Counted from the stretch's first letter, positions 21,651 through 33,026 are shown. The stretch is DNA of 64,000 nucleotides from Clavaria fumosa (GCA_951802425.1 OX637799.1:496001-560000); one strand, 5' to 3'. The notes: generated by a model not told the origin, from the letters alone. Program-made: numbers and translations.

Positions 21651-23575
21651 ATGCGCAAAACCGCCTCTCTCCTCCTGCTGGGAACCATGCTCTGCCTGCC
21701 CTTCTTCGCATCTGCGAGAAGAGTCGCCATGGGGACCTACAAGGGCTCGCTCCCCCAGGCTGCACTGGTAAACGCCAATTGGGATACCTATGATATCGTG
21801 ATCTACACATCCGTGTGCGTGTGCCGATTGCCCATAGTCACGGTATACGGTGCGCCACGCTGACCCGCATCCTCCTCGACAGCGGCGTGAACGCAGACGG
21901 CACTCTCGCGATACCCACGCAGGGCACGACGCTCGACGCCTTCAAGGCCCAAATCATTGATCGCGTCAGTCCCGTCCCCCTTACGCATTTTGTTGCTTTG
22001 ACGAACACAGGCTTGGTGTGTGCCGCAGGCGAGAGCACACAACTTGAGGGGAATGGTCTCGATCGGCGGGCGGGAAAGCGGCCCGAACTTCGTCAAAGCC
22101 GTCCAGCCGCAACGTGTCGGCCAATTTGTTGCAGCAATCAAGGCGTTGGTGGACCGGTATAACCTGGCCGGAGTCGACATCGAGTGTGTTTCTCGTCATG
22201 CCCCCTTTGGGTTGTGCTCAATACAAATACAGCTGGCAATATCCTGGGGTAAACATCGGGTCTTGTCAAGCTGGAACACAAGATTTAGAAGATTTTGGCA
22301 ATTTCATAGTTCAACTCAAGTCAACCCTGGCCCTACAAACATCGCCAACATCAACATTGCGAACATCAACATTGCGAACATCACCAACGACTCCAATGCC
22401 ACTAACGTCACTAATGCCAACAACGTCATCAATGCCAACAACGTCAGCTCCAATTTCAACAATGTCAATTCCAACTCCAACACCTCCAACAATATCATTC
22501 GTAACATCGCGAGTGCCAATATTGCCAACATCAGCACCAACAAGTTCAGTGCCAACTTCAACACGTTCAGTGCCAACTTCAACAATGTCAATTCCAACAA
22601 CAACAACAACAACAACAACAATACCACTACCATCATTGCCAACATCAACATTGCCAACACCAACACCGACTTCAACAATGTCGTCTGTGGTGCTGCATAA
22701 ACTGGTAACAGTTACTGCTCCACTGAACCGTGGTTTATGGCGTGGTACAGGGCATGCAAAAATTGTAGGAAATAGTGATTACATCAGTGAGTTTTGTGCT
22801 GTGTGGTTCTAAGTCGACCATACCTTCTCATACCTTCTCTGACTCAGTAATCAAAATGAATATTGACCTTGACAATGTTGACAAAAGAGCTGTGCCCATT
22901 GCACCACTGCCAGTACCATCTTCAGCACCGTCTTCATGTTTACCATGGCACATTGACTTCGCTCTAGGCCTGTGGACAGGAGTTGGCATTCCTTTGGACA
23001 AAATTATTCTTGGGGTTCCTACATCCGGTCGGAGATATGCTATAGAGCCACTTTTTACATTCCCCACCAATACAGAAGCCTACTGGGTAAACTACCCACT
23101 CCGGACTGGCCAACCAAAAGGAAGTGAGAGGGATCCACCAGATGAAGGGAATGCGTGTCGGCCAGGCACTGGCCGTTTCTCGGGCGGAGTCCCGTATCTT
23201 GACCTCTTTAATTCTGCTCCGGGCTTCCCAGCACTGCTGGTTTCGGGTGATGAGGCCACACCAGGGACAGACTATCGCTGGGATGTCTGTTCTCAGACTG
23301 TAAGTCTTGCGGGTTTTGTCTGAGATGCTTGCTGATGGACCCTTCCAACTCCAGCCACTTTTGTATCTATCTGCACTAAAGCAGTTGGTAATGTTTGAGA
23401 ATCCCCGGTCTTTTGGTGTGTTTCCGCCCTCCAGTTTATTATTCACATTGCTAAAACAGACACAGCGGCCAAGGGAAGTTTTGTAGCAACCGGCTATGCA
23501 GGCTTTGCAGTCTTGGATGCTCAGGATGACCGTCAGGGAGAGCTTGCCCAAGCCATTGCCCAATACAGTGGATAG
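21651..23575 (+). CDS. Secreted GH18 chitinase-like protein with the catalytic Glu replaced
   Basis: GH18 enzymes cut chitin by substrate-assisted catalysis. ATG 21651 opens a signal peptide (MRKTASLLLLGTMLCLPFF). Exons join cleanly through introns near 21815-21891, 21964-22029 (GTCAGT...CCGCAG), 22190-22231, 22790-22851 and 23300-23434. Domain marks: YKGSLPQAALVNANWDTYD, NADGTLAIPTQGT, VSIGG (SxGG motif, strand 3), then LAGVDIDWQYPG where active GH18 has DGxDxDxE. Here Gln replaces the proton-donor Glu and the first Asp is Ala. A Ser/Thr/Pro-rich segment of about 120 residues (22320-22690) follows. The barrel then resumes with SDYIIIKMN, GLWTGVGIPLDKIILGVPTSGR, CRPGTGRFSGG and GSFVATGYAGFAVLD. 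The frame is intact, so it may be a chitin-binding, non-hydrolytic protein. Exact splice sites are inferred. Confidence 0.75.
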
Positions 23576-23797
23576 TTATGGGATGCTCGAGGAGATGCCT
23601 TTGTTTCTTACTTCTGAACACACCTTTAATAGTTCTTGGGGTGCCTCGTGAAATATGTTTGTAGTTGTTTGCTTTGTTTTCCCTCTTTTCTCTTTCTCTT
23701 GTCTTGTATGAGTGAGAAGGGCCAACCTACTGTGGCACAGACATGGGCTTGGTGTTAGATATGTTGCCAGGCTACTGACTGCCATGGAATGAATACT
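23576..23797. other. 3' flank of the chitinase-like gene
   Basis: T-rich sequence with no gene, probably the 3' untranslated region and terminator of the upstream gene. Confidence 0.5.
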
Positions 23798-23940
23798 AGC
23801 ATGTTTTACTTTCTCTTTGTTTTCTTTTGTGATGCACAAGTGACACAACCTCTATCAGGAAGCTTGAATAATGATGTACAGGGCCTGGCTCAGCTCAAAT
23901 GCCTGGCCTTGGATAAACCATGCCAGGCCCTTGTTGAGGG
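23798..23940. repeat. Dispersed repeat copy 1, left part (split by hAT insertion)
   Basis: Starts ATGTTTTACTTTCTC and includes CAGGAAGCTTGAATAATG and CTCAAATGCCTGGCCTTGG. It is about 93% alike to 42110-42246. It is cut after GTTGAGGG (23940) by the hAT-type element; the right part resumes at 30416 with GTTGAGGGCTCAGGCT. The copy at 42110 is uninterrupted at this point, so it shows the empty site. Confidence 0.8.
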
Positions 23941-24103
23941 TAGTGAATTGCATGGGTATTGGTACCCGCACAGGTTTGCTTCATGGGTATGGCTAGTGTG
24001 GGTATGGGTAATGGATTCTGGACCTTTCCAAAACCGTACCCTTCATAGGGGTACACAGGGGTACATGGGTAACCAGTCAAGGGTGGATCCTATTGTTGCA
24101 TGT

Positions 24104-24398
24104 TATCAGACTGGGTCTCACACAACTTAAGTGTAAGGTCATGACAACAATACTAAGCTTAATAAGGGGAAAAGAGTACAAAAAAGGAAAAGCGAAAGTA
24201 CTTATAGCGAACGCTTCAGCACTTGCCGGCGTTCCCATGCTCGGACCCTCGGATCACGTGATGCGCCCAGGCCCCAGGTCATGTGACCTTACATGATTAC
24301 ATAATCTGACCCAGCCACAGGTCATGTGACCTTCCAACAACCTTCCCAGTTTCTCCACAACTGCACTTTTGGGATGGCTTACATAAGCGATCCTAACA
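24104..24398 (-). repeat. 3' LTR of element B
   Basis: 295 bp. On the plus strand it reads TATCAGACTGGG ... GATCCTAACA. It contains GGTCATGTGACC palindromes and an ATCACGTGAT palindrome (E-box CACGTG). Matches 29811-30101. Confidence 0.9.
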
Positions 24399-24413
24399 TC
24401 ACCCCCCTCTTAA
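24399..24413 (-). other. Polypurine tract of element B
   Basis: The sense strand reads TTAAGAGGGGGGTGA immediately before the 3' LTR (TGTTAGG). This is the expected plus-strand primer site. Element C has the same tract at 36775-36789. Confidence 0.75.
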
Positions 24414-27400
24414 GGCTGGGCGTCCTGACCAGCTAGCTTGGCCTTGTCGGGGTGAGCAAGGAAGAAGTCCCAGAGAAGCAGTGCCACATTGGTGAGGTTC
24501 CGTCGTGGCTCCCAAGTGTTCTCCTCTACAGGGTATCCCAACCACTTCACCAGGTATCTCACTCCACACCCCACCTTCTTAACATCAAGGATCGCCTCCA
24601 CATCATACTCCAGGTGGTCATCATCAATCGTAGGGGGTGGAGGGGGAGGCAGGTTCTGAGAAGGGAAGGAAGGGGGATGGTAAGGTGTCAACAGCAACTC
24701 ATTGAAGACCCGATGGATGCGCTAGGCCCGAGGGAGCTTGAGCCAATACCCTGCTGGCCCCACCTTCTCCTCAATGGCAAAGGGCCCTGCTCGTTTATGG
24801 TCAAGCTTCTTTGAGGGCCAGTCCATTTTCAGGTTCCGGGTGTCTAACCAGACCAGGTCTCCTGTAGAGTACTCATGGCTCGGATGCTTCCCAACATCAT
24901 AGCTCCTCTTCATTGCAGCTGCTGCTTTCTCCATCGCTTCCTTGGCTGCTCTTCGGGACTCCATGAGCTTAGCCATCCACTCATCTGCAGCAGGGTTTAC
25001 CTCCAAGGGTGGGTGGAGCCCCCCATTCCATGGGTGCTGGCAATAGTCAAGGAAGAAAGGCGTCTGTCCTGTTGCGGAGTGCTCACGATTGTTAAGAGCA
25101 AACTCAGCATTTGACAACCACTCGGCCCAATCATCCTGGAGGTGGTCCACATAGGCCCGGAGAAAGATCTCCATCTCCTGGTTCGCCTGTTCCGTCTGTC
25201 TGTGGATGGAAGGCAGTACTTGGATTTGCCTTTACCCAGATCATGGAGTAGAACTCCTTCATGAAGTGGGACACAAACTGGGACCCCCGGTCACTCACAG
25301 CCTTGTGAGGGACTCCATGGTCACGAAACACTCAATCCCAGAGGAGATGCGCTGCTCCAAGTCCTGTGAGGTCGAGCCCAATCGCTTCGAGCAGTGTCTG
25401 TTTTGTGAACTTGTCGACAATGACAAGGATGGCATTATGTCCACGGGAGAGGGGGAGGGGACCAACTATGTCCCATGAGATCACCGACCAGGGACCATTG
25501 GGAACCAGATGGGGGTGCAGTGGGGCAGCATGCTTGGTACGGTCAGGCTTCATCCGCTGGCATGTCTCACACCCCTGGGCATACCGATCCACATCTTTCA
25601 CCATGTCTGGCCACCAATAACCCTTCACTAGTGCTGCTCTCAACTTCCGGGGCCCAGGGTGTCCAGCAGCAGGGAGGTCATGCTCAAACTCAAGGACAGC
25701 CTCACGAGCTCCTAGGGGGACCCAAGTGACTATCCCCTTTCACCAGAGTCCAGCACGATCTCGCATCCACTCATCATCAAGCTCCTCTGGCTTCTGTATG
25801 TGTACCACGCTATTTTTCTGGAGTAGCGTCTCCATTTCCGATGTGAATGACACACGGACTTCCGTTTCCGGGAAAACCTGCACTGGTGCATCCTCCTCCA
25901 CCATCTCTCCATAGTCCAGTCTCCGGGAGAGTGCATCTGCCTTTGTATTTGACTTGCCAGTGCGATACTTTATCTCAAAGTCAAAGCACTGGAGCTCCCC
26001 AACCCAATGGACCTGTCTTGGTTTCAACTTCTGGGGCTTCCAGAAGTATTGGAGGTTTGCATGGTCCATCCAGATCTCAATTGTCTCATCTGCTCCAATG
26101 AGGTATGCCCGCCACTCACGAAGTGCCCGAATCACAGCCAAGAACTCCTTGTCGTACACGTCGTAGTTCTTCTCAGCTGCAGTGAGGGCCTTGGAGATAT
26201 AGTCAACAACTCTCCATGTTCCATCTGTCTGCTGCTGCGAGAGCACTCCACCAGTCGCCAGGTTACTTGCATCTGTCTCTACCTTCCATCTCCCTTTGTC
26301 CTGAGGCAGAGCCAAGACTGGGGCTGATACGAGTGCCTGATGGAGATCTCGGAAGGCTGCTTCCTCCTCCTCCTCCCATTTCTAAGGGACATTCCCAGTC
26401 AGCCGGAAGAGTGGCTTGGCCCTGGCAGAAAGATTTGGGATGTGCCGGCAGAGGTAGTTCAACATCCCATTGAACCTCTGGACATCCTTCACATTCCTAG
26501 GATGTGGCCAATCTCGGACTGCCACACCCTTGGCCGGATCATGCTCTAGTCTGTTGTGGGAGATCTTCATCCCCAGGAAGATGATCTCACTCTTCTCAAA
26601 CTTGCATTTACTGAGTTTGAGACACAACTCATTCTCTCCAAACTTCCTCAAGACCCGATCCATCCAGTACCAGTGTGTAGCCAAGTCCTCTGCAAACACA
26701 ATGACAACATCCACATACTGTAGGCCCTCACATGTCCTCCTGCAATCTCCTCCCTCAACACGTGATTCATGAAGCGTTGGAAGGTAGCAGGGGCATTCTG
26801 CAGTCCAAACCACATGACAGCTGGTTCGAAGAGTCCACGGGGTGTCAGGAAGGCACAGCGGTGCTGGTGCTTGGGCCAGACCTGCATAGATGGGAAACCT
26901 CCCTTTGCATCAATCTTAGAGTAGATTGACACTCCTTTAAGCACATCCACTGTGTCTCGGATGCGGGGGAGGGGGTACTTGTCCTTGATCAGGTGTGCAT
27001 TCAGCCTCGAGTAGTCAATGATCGGCCGCAGCTTGTCCTTCTCATGTTTGAAGAAGAAGGGGCTGGCATATGGGGATTTCGAGGGCAGGATTCGTCCAGA
27101 AGCAAGTTGCTCATCCACCCAACGGTTCATCTCCACCATCTCCTGCCATGTCAGTGAGTATAGCTTGGAGGAGAGGTGCTCTGGGTCCTTTTTGAACTCG
27201 ATTTTAATATCGAAGTCCGGTCGGGAGCGGGGAAGCTCATCCCACTTCGCTTCACTAAAAACCAAAGGGTAGTGGCTGGGCCAATTGAGGGTAGGGCCAG
27301 AGTTGGGAAAACGGGTGTCCGGAATATTTGCAGATGCAAGGGTACTCGTTTTCGGGGGTGCAGGGGCTTGAGGGGATGGGGAACACTGTGGGGGGCAGCA

Positions 27401-27742
27401 GGTAAGGCTCAGCTCTGCCTTCTTCCAGTCGATGTCAGGGTTGTGTCGCTTGAGCCAGTCATGCCCAAGGATGACCTTGTGGGATTGGATCTTTCCCAGC
27501 AGGAAATGGACCTGTTCACGATGGTCGCCCACCTTCACCAGCAGCTCAATTCCAAAGCGGATTTTACCCTCTCTGTTCTGTGACCCATCCACGTTGTACA
27601 TTGTGATTGGGTTCAGCAAGGGAGATGGCTCCAGGCCCACTCTTTTCACCCACTCTAAATCCATGAAACAGTTGGTGCATCCTGAGTCGACAAGGGCCTT
27701 CGTCATAGCCCACTTGCCAGTGCTGAGGGCCTCCAAGTGCAC
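24414..27742 (-). pseudogene. Pol remnant of element B: protease, RT, RNase H, integrase, chromodomain
   Basis: Protease: KALVDSGCTNCFMDLEW near 27690. RT: RPIIDYSRLNAHLIKDKYPLPRIRD is preserved in pieces, but the active-site region near 26715 carries an extra CAGT and reads YVDV instead of YVDD. RNase H: VETDASNLATGGVLSQQ (about 26285). Integrase zinc motif HDLPAAGHPG ... CETCQRMK and catalytic SWDIVGPLP, VSDRGSQFVS. Chromodomain at 24430-24620 (EYDVEAILDVKK, YLVKWLGYP, TWEPRRNL). Nonsense codons include LW-stop-KG (about 25742), D-stop-VFRDHG (about 25332), both shared with C, and RA-stop-RIH (24724), unique to B. A frame break is near 25200. Confidence 0.9.
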
Positions 27743-27817
27743 CTGGATGGCTAGCTCTCATGGCACATGTTTCTCCACCTCTGGCTGCACCTTGGTTGGG
27801 TGCTCTGCCAGTCTCAC

Positions 27818-29239
27818 TTACTCTTTCACCTCAGCCCCAATTCGGGTATGTCTCCGCTGCAAGATAGTATACTTCGGTATACTTGCTGTGGGCACAGGGA
27901 CGGAATGGGGGCTGGAATGACTCTTCTCCCCAGCCAGAGTCCTCCTTTCTCTCTCAAGTGGCTCCAGTTTTGCTTGGAGCAACACAATCTCTCTCTGGTA
28001 ATCCTCCATTGTTCGGGGGGTACCTGGCACTCCACAGGTTCGGGCTCTTGGGACCGGCAGATGCATGTCAGGCAGGGGGCAGAAACGGATGGCATGCCCA
28101 ATCTGGTGGCATTGGAAACAACATCTCTCATCAGCAGGGGCACATCCCTGGCCCATGGCCACATTCAGAGGGCACGAGAGGGTTGCGGCAGGTCGCGAAA
28201 AGGTCGCGGTGGGTTGCACGGGGGTCACGAAAAGTCGCGCAGGGGTCACAATGGGTCGTGGTGTCCATTCCATGACTATCGCGTCAAATCACCTTTGCTG
28301 GGCATCCAGTCTTTCTGCCAGCACTCTCCATTCTCCATAAGTCTCTGGCATCAGGGAGACACCATAGATCCTCTCCACCAACCTCCTACTCAGGTTCAAC
28401 TCCAGCCAATGGACCAGGATTCCTGAGTCCTTCTCTGCACTCAACTCCGCCTGTTGGAACAGCGTCTCGAATCTCGCAAAGAACTCTGGTGCCGTTGTGG
28501 CACCCTGTTTCAACCCTGCAATATCGGCAAGGGCAGTCGCACGGTTGTTTGGGTCATCGAATGCTCGCTTCATCTCCTCCACAAACCCTGCCGAGGTTCC
28601 GGCCTCACCACTACCCAGGTTGCGCAGGGGTCACGGGGGTTGCAGTGTCCATTCTGTGAGTATCCCATCCAGTCGCCTTTGCTGGGCATCAAGCCTCTCA
28701 GCCAGCACCTTCCATTCTCCATATGTCTCTGGCATCAGGGAGACACCGTAGATTCTCTCCACCAACCTCCTACTCAGGTTCAACTCCAGCCAATGGACTA
28801 GGATTCCTGAGTCCTTCTCTGCACTCAACTTCACCTGTCGGAACAGTGTCTCGAATTTCGTGAAGAACTCCGGTGCTGTCATGGCACCCTGTTTCAGCCC
28901 TGCAATATCGGCAAGGGCAGTTGCATGGTCATTTGGGTCATTGAATGCGTGCTTCATCTCCTCCACAAACTCTGCCCAGGTTCCGGCCTCGCCACTACCC
29001 AGGATCTCTTCCACCTTCATATTCGCCCATTCAGCAGTGAATCCATCTCCAGTAATTTTGCTCAAAGCAAAGAGGACCTTCACCAGGTCCGTAGCATAGG
29101 TAGTCAGGTTTGCCATAAACGAAAGGCGAAGTGATCGGAGGAACGTACAGAAGTTCCTTTTCTGCCCATCAAAGGGGGCAACAGATAGGTCAAGCCTCAT
29201 AGGTTGGGCTACAGGTGGGGTGACATGGTCTGCCATCAC
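27818..29239 (-). pseudogene. Gag of element B with an internal partial duplication
   Basis: The sense sequence starts near 29239 (MMADHVTPPVAQPMRLDLSVAPFDGQKRNF). It carries the capsid-like block FALSKITGDGFTAEWANMKVEEILGSGEAGTWAEFVEEMKHAF. The segment from EEMK(H/R)AF through ERLDAQQR appears twice in tandem (about 28980-28640 and 28582-28289), out of frame with each other. The zinc knuckle CCFQCHQIGHAIRFC is near 28115. A TAA (VKE-stop-VRL, about 27818) separates gag from protease, where A has a Glu codon. Active members of this family probably make one Gag-Pol frame. Confidence 0.85.
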
Positions 29240-29810
29240 AGGCCCTGGATGCTGTAAATAAAGTTCTGGGCCTTGGGCACTCAGGATTTCTTCGATCTCT
29301 TAACAGTCCTGTCCTCTTAGGCTGCTCTTCTGTGTACTTATGTACCTATAGAACTCTTATTCTATGAAACTTTTGTTAACGTGGGGCCTGAATGGTGTCC
29401 CAGGTGGTCACTCCACAACTCCTAATGAGTTGCCCGTGCGCCCTTCTGACAATGGTCACAGAGCAAGGGCCCTGTGCACTGGACCAGGAAACTACAGAAA
29501 GACTATGTAGGCGCCTTTCCTTGCCCTGTACACTACACGATTCACTGGTACGTAGCTGTAAAACAAAGTTCTGGGCCTTGGGCACTCGGTATCACTTGGG
29601 AAGAGTCACAGTAGACTTCCTCTGGGTCTGGTCACGTGTATCTACACACAGTAAAAATTTCATGCGGTTCTGTTACACACTGCGGGCAGGGTAAAGGAGA
29701 AGAGGATGATAGGGGCTGAGCTGTGACAACATGTCACAGTTTGAAATTAAGGGTCCAGGCTAGCCGGGTTAGGACACAGGGCTAGGGCGGACAGGCGGAT
29801 CTTAGTATTA

Positions 29811-30101
29811 TATCAGACTGGGTCTCACACAACTTAAGCATAAGGTCATGACGACAATACTAAGATAAGGGGAAAAGAGTACAAAAAAGGAAAAGCGAAA
29901 GTACTTATAGCGAACGCTTCGGCACTTGCCGGCATTCCCACGCTCGGACCCTCGGATCACGTGATGCGCCCAGGCCCCAGGTCATGTGACCTTACATGAT
30001 TACATAATCTGACCCAGCCACAGGTCATGTGACCTTCCAACAACCTTCCCAGTTTCTCCACAACTGCACTTTTGGGATGGCTTACATAAGCGATCCTAAC
30101 A
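29811..30101 (-). repeat. 5' LTR of element B
   Basis: 291 bp, matching 24104-24398 with a few substitutions and a short length difference in the AAGCTTAATAAGG part. Downstream in sense orientation the leader starts TAATACTAAGATCC. No TGG-initial tRNA primer site follows. Confidence 0.9.
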
Positions 30102-30423
30102 CATGTCCAGAATTGGCTGTCAGCTCAGTCAACTTGGGCATTGATTTGCATTGGTATGTGGAGTAAGTTAGGTCTAGTGAAGGACAATGATGTTATGGGT
30201 GTCACAGTGCTGGCTGAAGTTGAAGGAGATGAGGAGGAGATGGCAGATGGGTGGGACACCATTGTAGTCTAGTATTTGTGCATAGCATAGTTAGAGGTAC
30301 AAACCCATACCTATACCCAGCAGTTTAGTGGACCCGCACCCATGGGTAAGGGTACTGTCAGGTGCGGGTACAGGTACAGTCAAATTTACCCATGGGTAAT
30401 CCGTGCCATTCACTAGTTGAGGG

Positions 30424-30695
30424 CTCAGGCTAGGCTCAAGCCCAGTATAGACATTAAGTCTAATGTAGTTTTGTTGGCTCAGTTGTAGTACAGACTAGAT
30501 TGCAATCTACCTAACATAGTTTTGTTCTACATTAGGACATCAGAAAGTGTGAAATGGAAGATGAAAATCAATAACACTCACAGCTCAGTCATAGTACGGA
30601 CTGAGCTGTGTAAGTGCAAAGTGCAATGACCAAAAAGGCAAATGAGATTATGTAAGGTGGCTGGTTGATTACCAACACTCCCCTTCAAATGGACA
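30424..30695 (-). repeat. Probable Ty1/copia LTR remnant with polypurine tract
   Basis: In minus orientation CATTTGAAGGGGAG is followed by TGTTGGTAATCAACCAGCC, the usual look of a copia polypurine tract and LTR start. The sequence downstream (to about 30430) lacks a second copy in this window. No associated pol is recognisable, so this is a tentative call. Confidence 0.4.
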
Positions 30696-31195
30696 ATGTC
30701 ATGAAAGCATTGTCTGTACTATCAAGCCAACAAATTTCAATCCTTTAACTTAAGAAACACCATGCAAATCAGGCAAACAAGGGGCCAAACCCCAGCTATA
30801 TATTTTATCACAAGATAAGTACCATACTTATCTACATGAAGGAAAGCCAAGACTCCTCTTCATCAAAGGAAGAGCCCGAAGTACTGTACTCAGACCCCCA
30901 AGACTCCTCACCCCACGACTCATCAGAAGAGTCTGAGAAGTCAGACTTGCCCACGAACCCAAGGGCGACCCTCAGGGGATGAGAGGCAAACTGACCATCC
31001 CAGATCCCAGCCTCTAAGGATATCTCTCACAGATCCCACACAGCACTGAGAGGGCCCTTGTCATCCAAAGTAGGAGAGGGGAGGGAGGAATAGGCGGGGG
31101 GGAAGCACTATGGACCCAATAGCAGGTTGATATCACCATCTGGACAGATGATTTAAGACTTTCACCCAAAAAACAGGTGATGGGTGATTTTGGAA
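30696..31195. other. No gene seen
   Basis: Non-coding sequence with runs of CCAAGACTCCTC and GACTCATCAGAAGAG-like phrases. Possibly the decayed 3' part of a copia pol on the minus strand, but I could not recognise its protein. Confidence 0.35.
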
Positions 31196-31925
31196 TTAAG
31201 GGATATTGAGCTGGAGGATATTGAGTGATACAACACACCCATCAATTTGAGTGATATTAAGCTGGGGAATATTGAGTGATACAATAGCCCCCTTAATTTG
31301 AGTGATATTAAGCTGGAGGATATTGAGTGATACAATACACCCCTTGATTTGGGTGATATTAAACTGAAGGATATTGAGTGATACAAAACACCTTCAATTT
31401 GAGTGATATTAAGCTGGAGGATATTGAGTGATGTTAGACTGGAGGATATTGATTGATATTGAAGTAAAGGATATTGAGTGATACAATACACCTCCTTGAT
31501 TCTCCTTGATTTGGGTGACATTAAGCTGGAGGATATTGAGTGGCACAACACATCCATCAATTTGAGTGATATTAAACTGTAGAATATTGAGTGATACAAT
31601 AGGCCCCCTTAATTTGAGTGATATTAAGTTGGAGGATATTGAGTGATACAATACACCCCTTGATTTGGGTGATATTAAACTGAAGGATATTGAGTGATAC
31701 AAAACACCTTCAATTTGAGTGATATTAAGCTGGAGGATATTGAGTGATACAATACACCCCATGAATTTGAGTGATATTAAACTGAAGGATACTCAGTGAT
31801 ATAATACACCTCTCAATTTGAGTGATTAAACTGGAGGACTTTGAGTGATACAATACACCCCTCAATCTAAGTGATATTAAACTGGAGGATATTGAGTGAT
31901 ACATCTCTCAATGTGAGTGACATTA
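31196..31925. repeat. Minisatellite, unit about 60 bp
   Basis: Roughly twelve degenerate tandem units of the form GAGTGATATTAAGCTGGAGG followed by ATATTGAGTGATACAATACACC and a CTTGATTTG or CAATTTG variant. Higher-order structure is visible: the stretch around 31590-31740 nearly repeats 31250-31400. The open frames across it follow the repeat and are not genes. Confidence 0.85.
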
Positions 31926-31950
31926 AGCCACAAAATCTTATTGTCTAGAT

Positions 31951-32060
31951 GGGGACTGTAGTGTAATGGGTAACATAGCAGTTATGGGTTAAGTCCAATT
32001 CCATGAGCACTTGAGTTCAACTCCCATTGAGTGCATAATTTAGAGGCTAAAAAAATACCT
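31951..32060 (+). repeat. tRNA-derived SINE head
   Basis: Starts GGGGACTGTAG. An A box TAGTGTAATGG (31959-31969) matches the RNA polymerase III consensus TRGYNNARNGG, and a B box AGTTCAACTCC (32014-32024) matches GGTTCRANYCC except at its first base. The spacing fits a tRNA. The sequence does not fold as a functional tRNA by eye, so a SINE or tRNA pseudogene is likely. The 3' limit is uncertain. Confidence 0.5.
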
Positions 32061-32520
32061 AGAGACATAGTTAAAATCACTCAAAGTATGTAGAAGCCAC
32101 CTCAAATATCAGGTTAAAATGTGCTTGATAGCAGTGACATTTACCTGGAGAGCAGCAGGTGAATTTGGTCATATATGTGCTGAAAAATAACCCATTTGAT
32201 GTACCTGATTATCAACCAATACAGTTTCAAGATATCATCAACAAATTAATTTTGTGCAATTTCTTGCAGTGAAAGAGAGTGAAATCCACCTATTATAGAT
32301 GAGTTTAAAATACACTTGAATTGTAGTATTATTCACCCAGAGAACAGTGGGTGAATTCGGTCATATAAGTGGTGAAAATCACCCATTTCATGTACCCAAT
32401 AAAGATGTGATTATCAACAAGTCCTGGTGATTTTCACCTAGGAAACCATTGCTATTCACCACTTCTCAGGGTGTTTCATATGGTGATTTTCACCAGGTTT
32501 TGGTCTTGCAGTGAAGTCAA
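32061..32520. repeat. Imperfect direct duplication of about 90 bp
   Basis: A phrase with GGTGAATT(T/C)GGTCATATA, then GTGCTGAAAAATAACCCATTT or GTGGTGAAAATCACCCATTT, then GATGTACC or CATGTACC occurs near 32158 and 32350. Hairpin phrases of GGTGATTTTCACC occur nearby (32425-32500). This may be the body of a non-coding element. No gene. Confidence 0.45.
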
Positions 32521-32729
32521 TGGTAGGAAGGGAGGGCGACGGAGGAGGCACCACCAACAGGGCACCCAGAGGTTGGAGATCTGGGCCTGAGGACAGTAGG
32601 TGGGATGTACAGGACCAGAACCGATTCCAGCCCAGTCCTGCCCACCTTGGTACCAAGTACCCTGATCACCCCAAGGGGTGGTGGCCCAGGCAGTTGGCAA
32701 GGGAGAACAGGGAGGAGCCCAATCCCAAC

Positions 32730-33026
32730 CTATGAAGGATCAGACTCACCAGAGACAGAGAGAAGCAACTTGGCTAACTCACCATGAGGGTCATCAAGGA
32801 GGTCACAGATATGATGATAAGGACCTTGGGTCAAGGAGCAATCCTTGATGAGGTGGGAAGGATCCCCACAAGCAAAACATTGGTCGAGGACCCAGTAAAG
32901 GTCCGCATCAGCAGGGACAAGTTGAACCCACCAATGGAAGGTGTCGCAAGAGAGTTTAACCCCAGATGGGGAGCGAAGAGGGAAGAGGTGTGGAAGAACT
33001 TGACAAGGTGGTGACCTTGGAAGCAC
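32730..33026 (-). pseudogene. Zinc-knuckle Gag/ORF1-like fragment
   Basis: A short minus-strand frame with CFACGDPSHLIKDC, a C-X2-C-X4-H-X4-C knuckle as in retroelement nucleocapsids, followed by LLDDPHGELAKLLLSVSG. No neighbouring RT is recognisable, so the parent element type (LINE ORF1 or LTR gag) cannot be decided. Confidence 0.4.

Larger units (their letters stand above)
24104..30101 (-). mobile_element. Ty3/gypsy chromovirus B, full length but defective
   Basis: Minus-strand element with two LTRs and the target duplication CATGT (24099-24103, 30102-30106). In sense order: 5' LTR, leader, gag (with internal partial duplication), protease, RT, RNase H, integrase, chromodomain, polypurine tract, 3' LTR. 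Sense LTRs begin TGTTAGGATC and end CAGTCTGATA. The RT active site is destroyed and several nonsense codons are present, two of them shared with C. Confidence 0.95.
23941..30415. mobile_element. hAT-type non-autonomous element, itself containing gypsy element B
   Basis: Ends TAGTGAATTGCATGGGTA and, reverse-complemented, TAGTGAATGGCACGG. It is flanked by the 8-bp duplication GTTGAGGG (23933-23940, 30416-30423). Without B (24104-30101) and one CATGT, about 470 bp remain: variants of GGGTAC/GTACCC and CATGGGTA and no transposase. The TIRs resemble those of the 413-bp MITE at 14976, so they may use the same transposase, which is not in this window. Confidence 0.85.

Noticed and set aside
31162..31762. 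Minus-strand frames of repeated LYHSISSSLISLK type
   Set aside because: They are translations of the 60-bp minisatellite, out of register between units.
31196..31925. CRISPR-like array
   Set aside because: Units are degenerate and contiguous without unique spacers, and the genome is eukaryotic.
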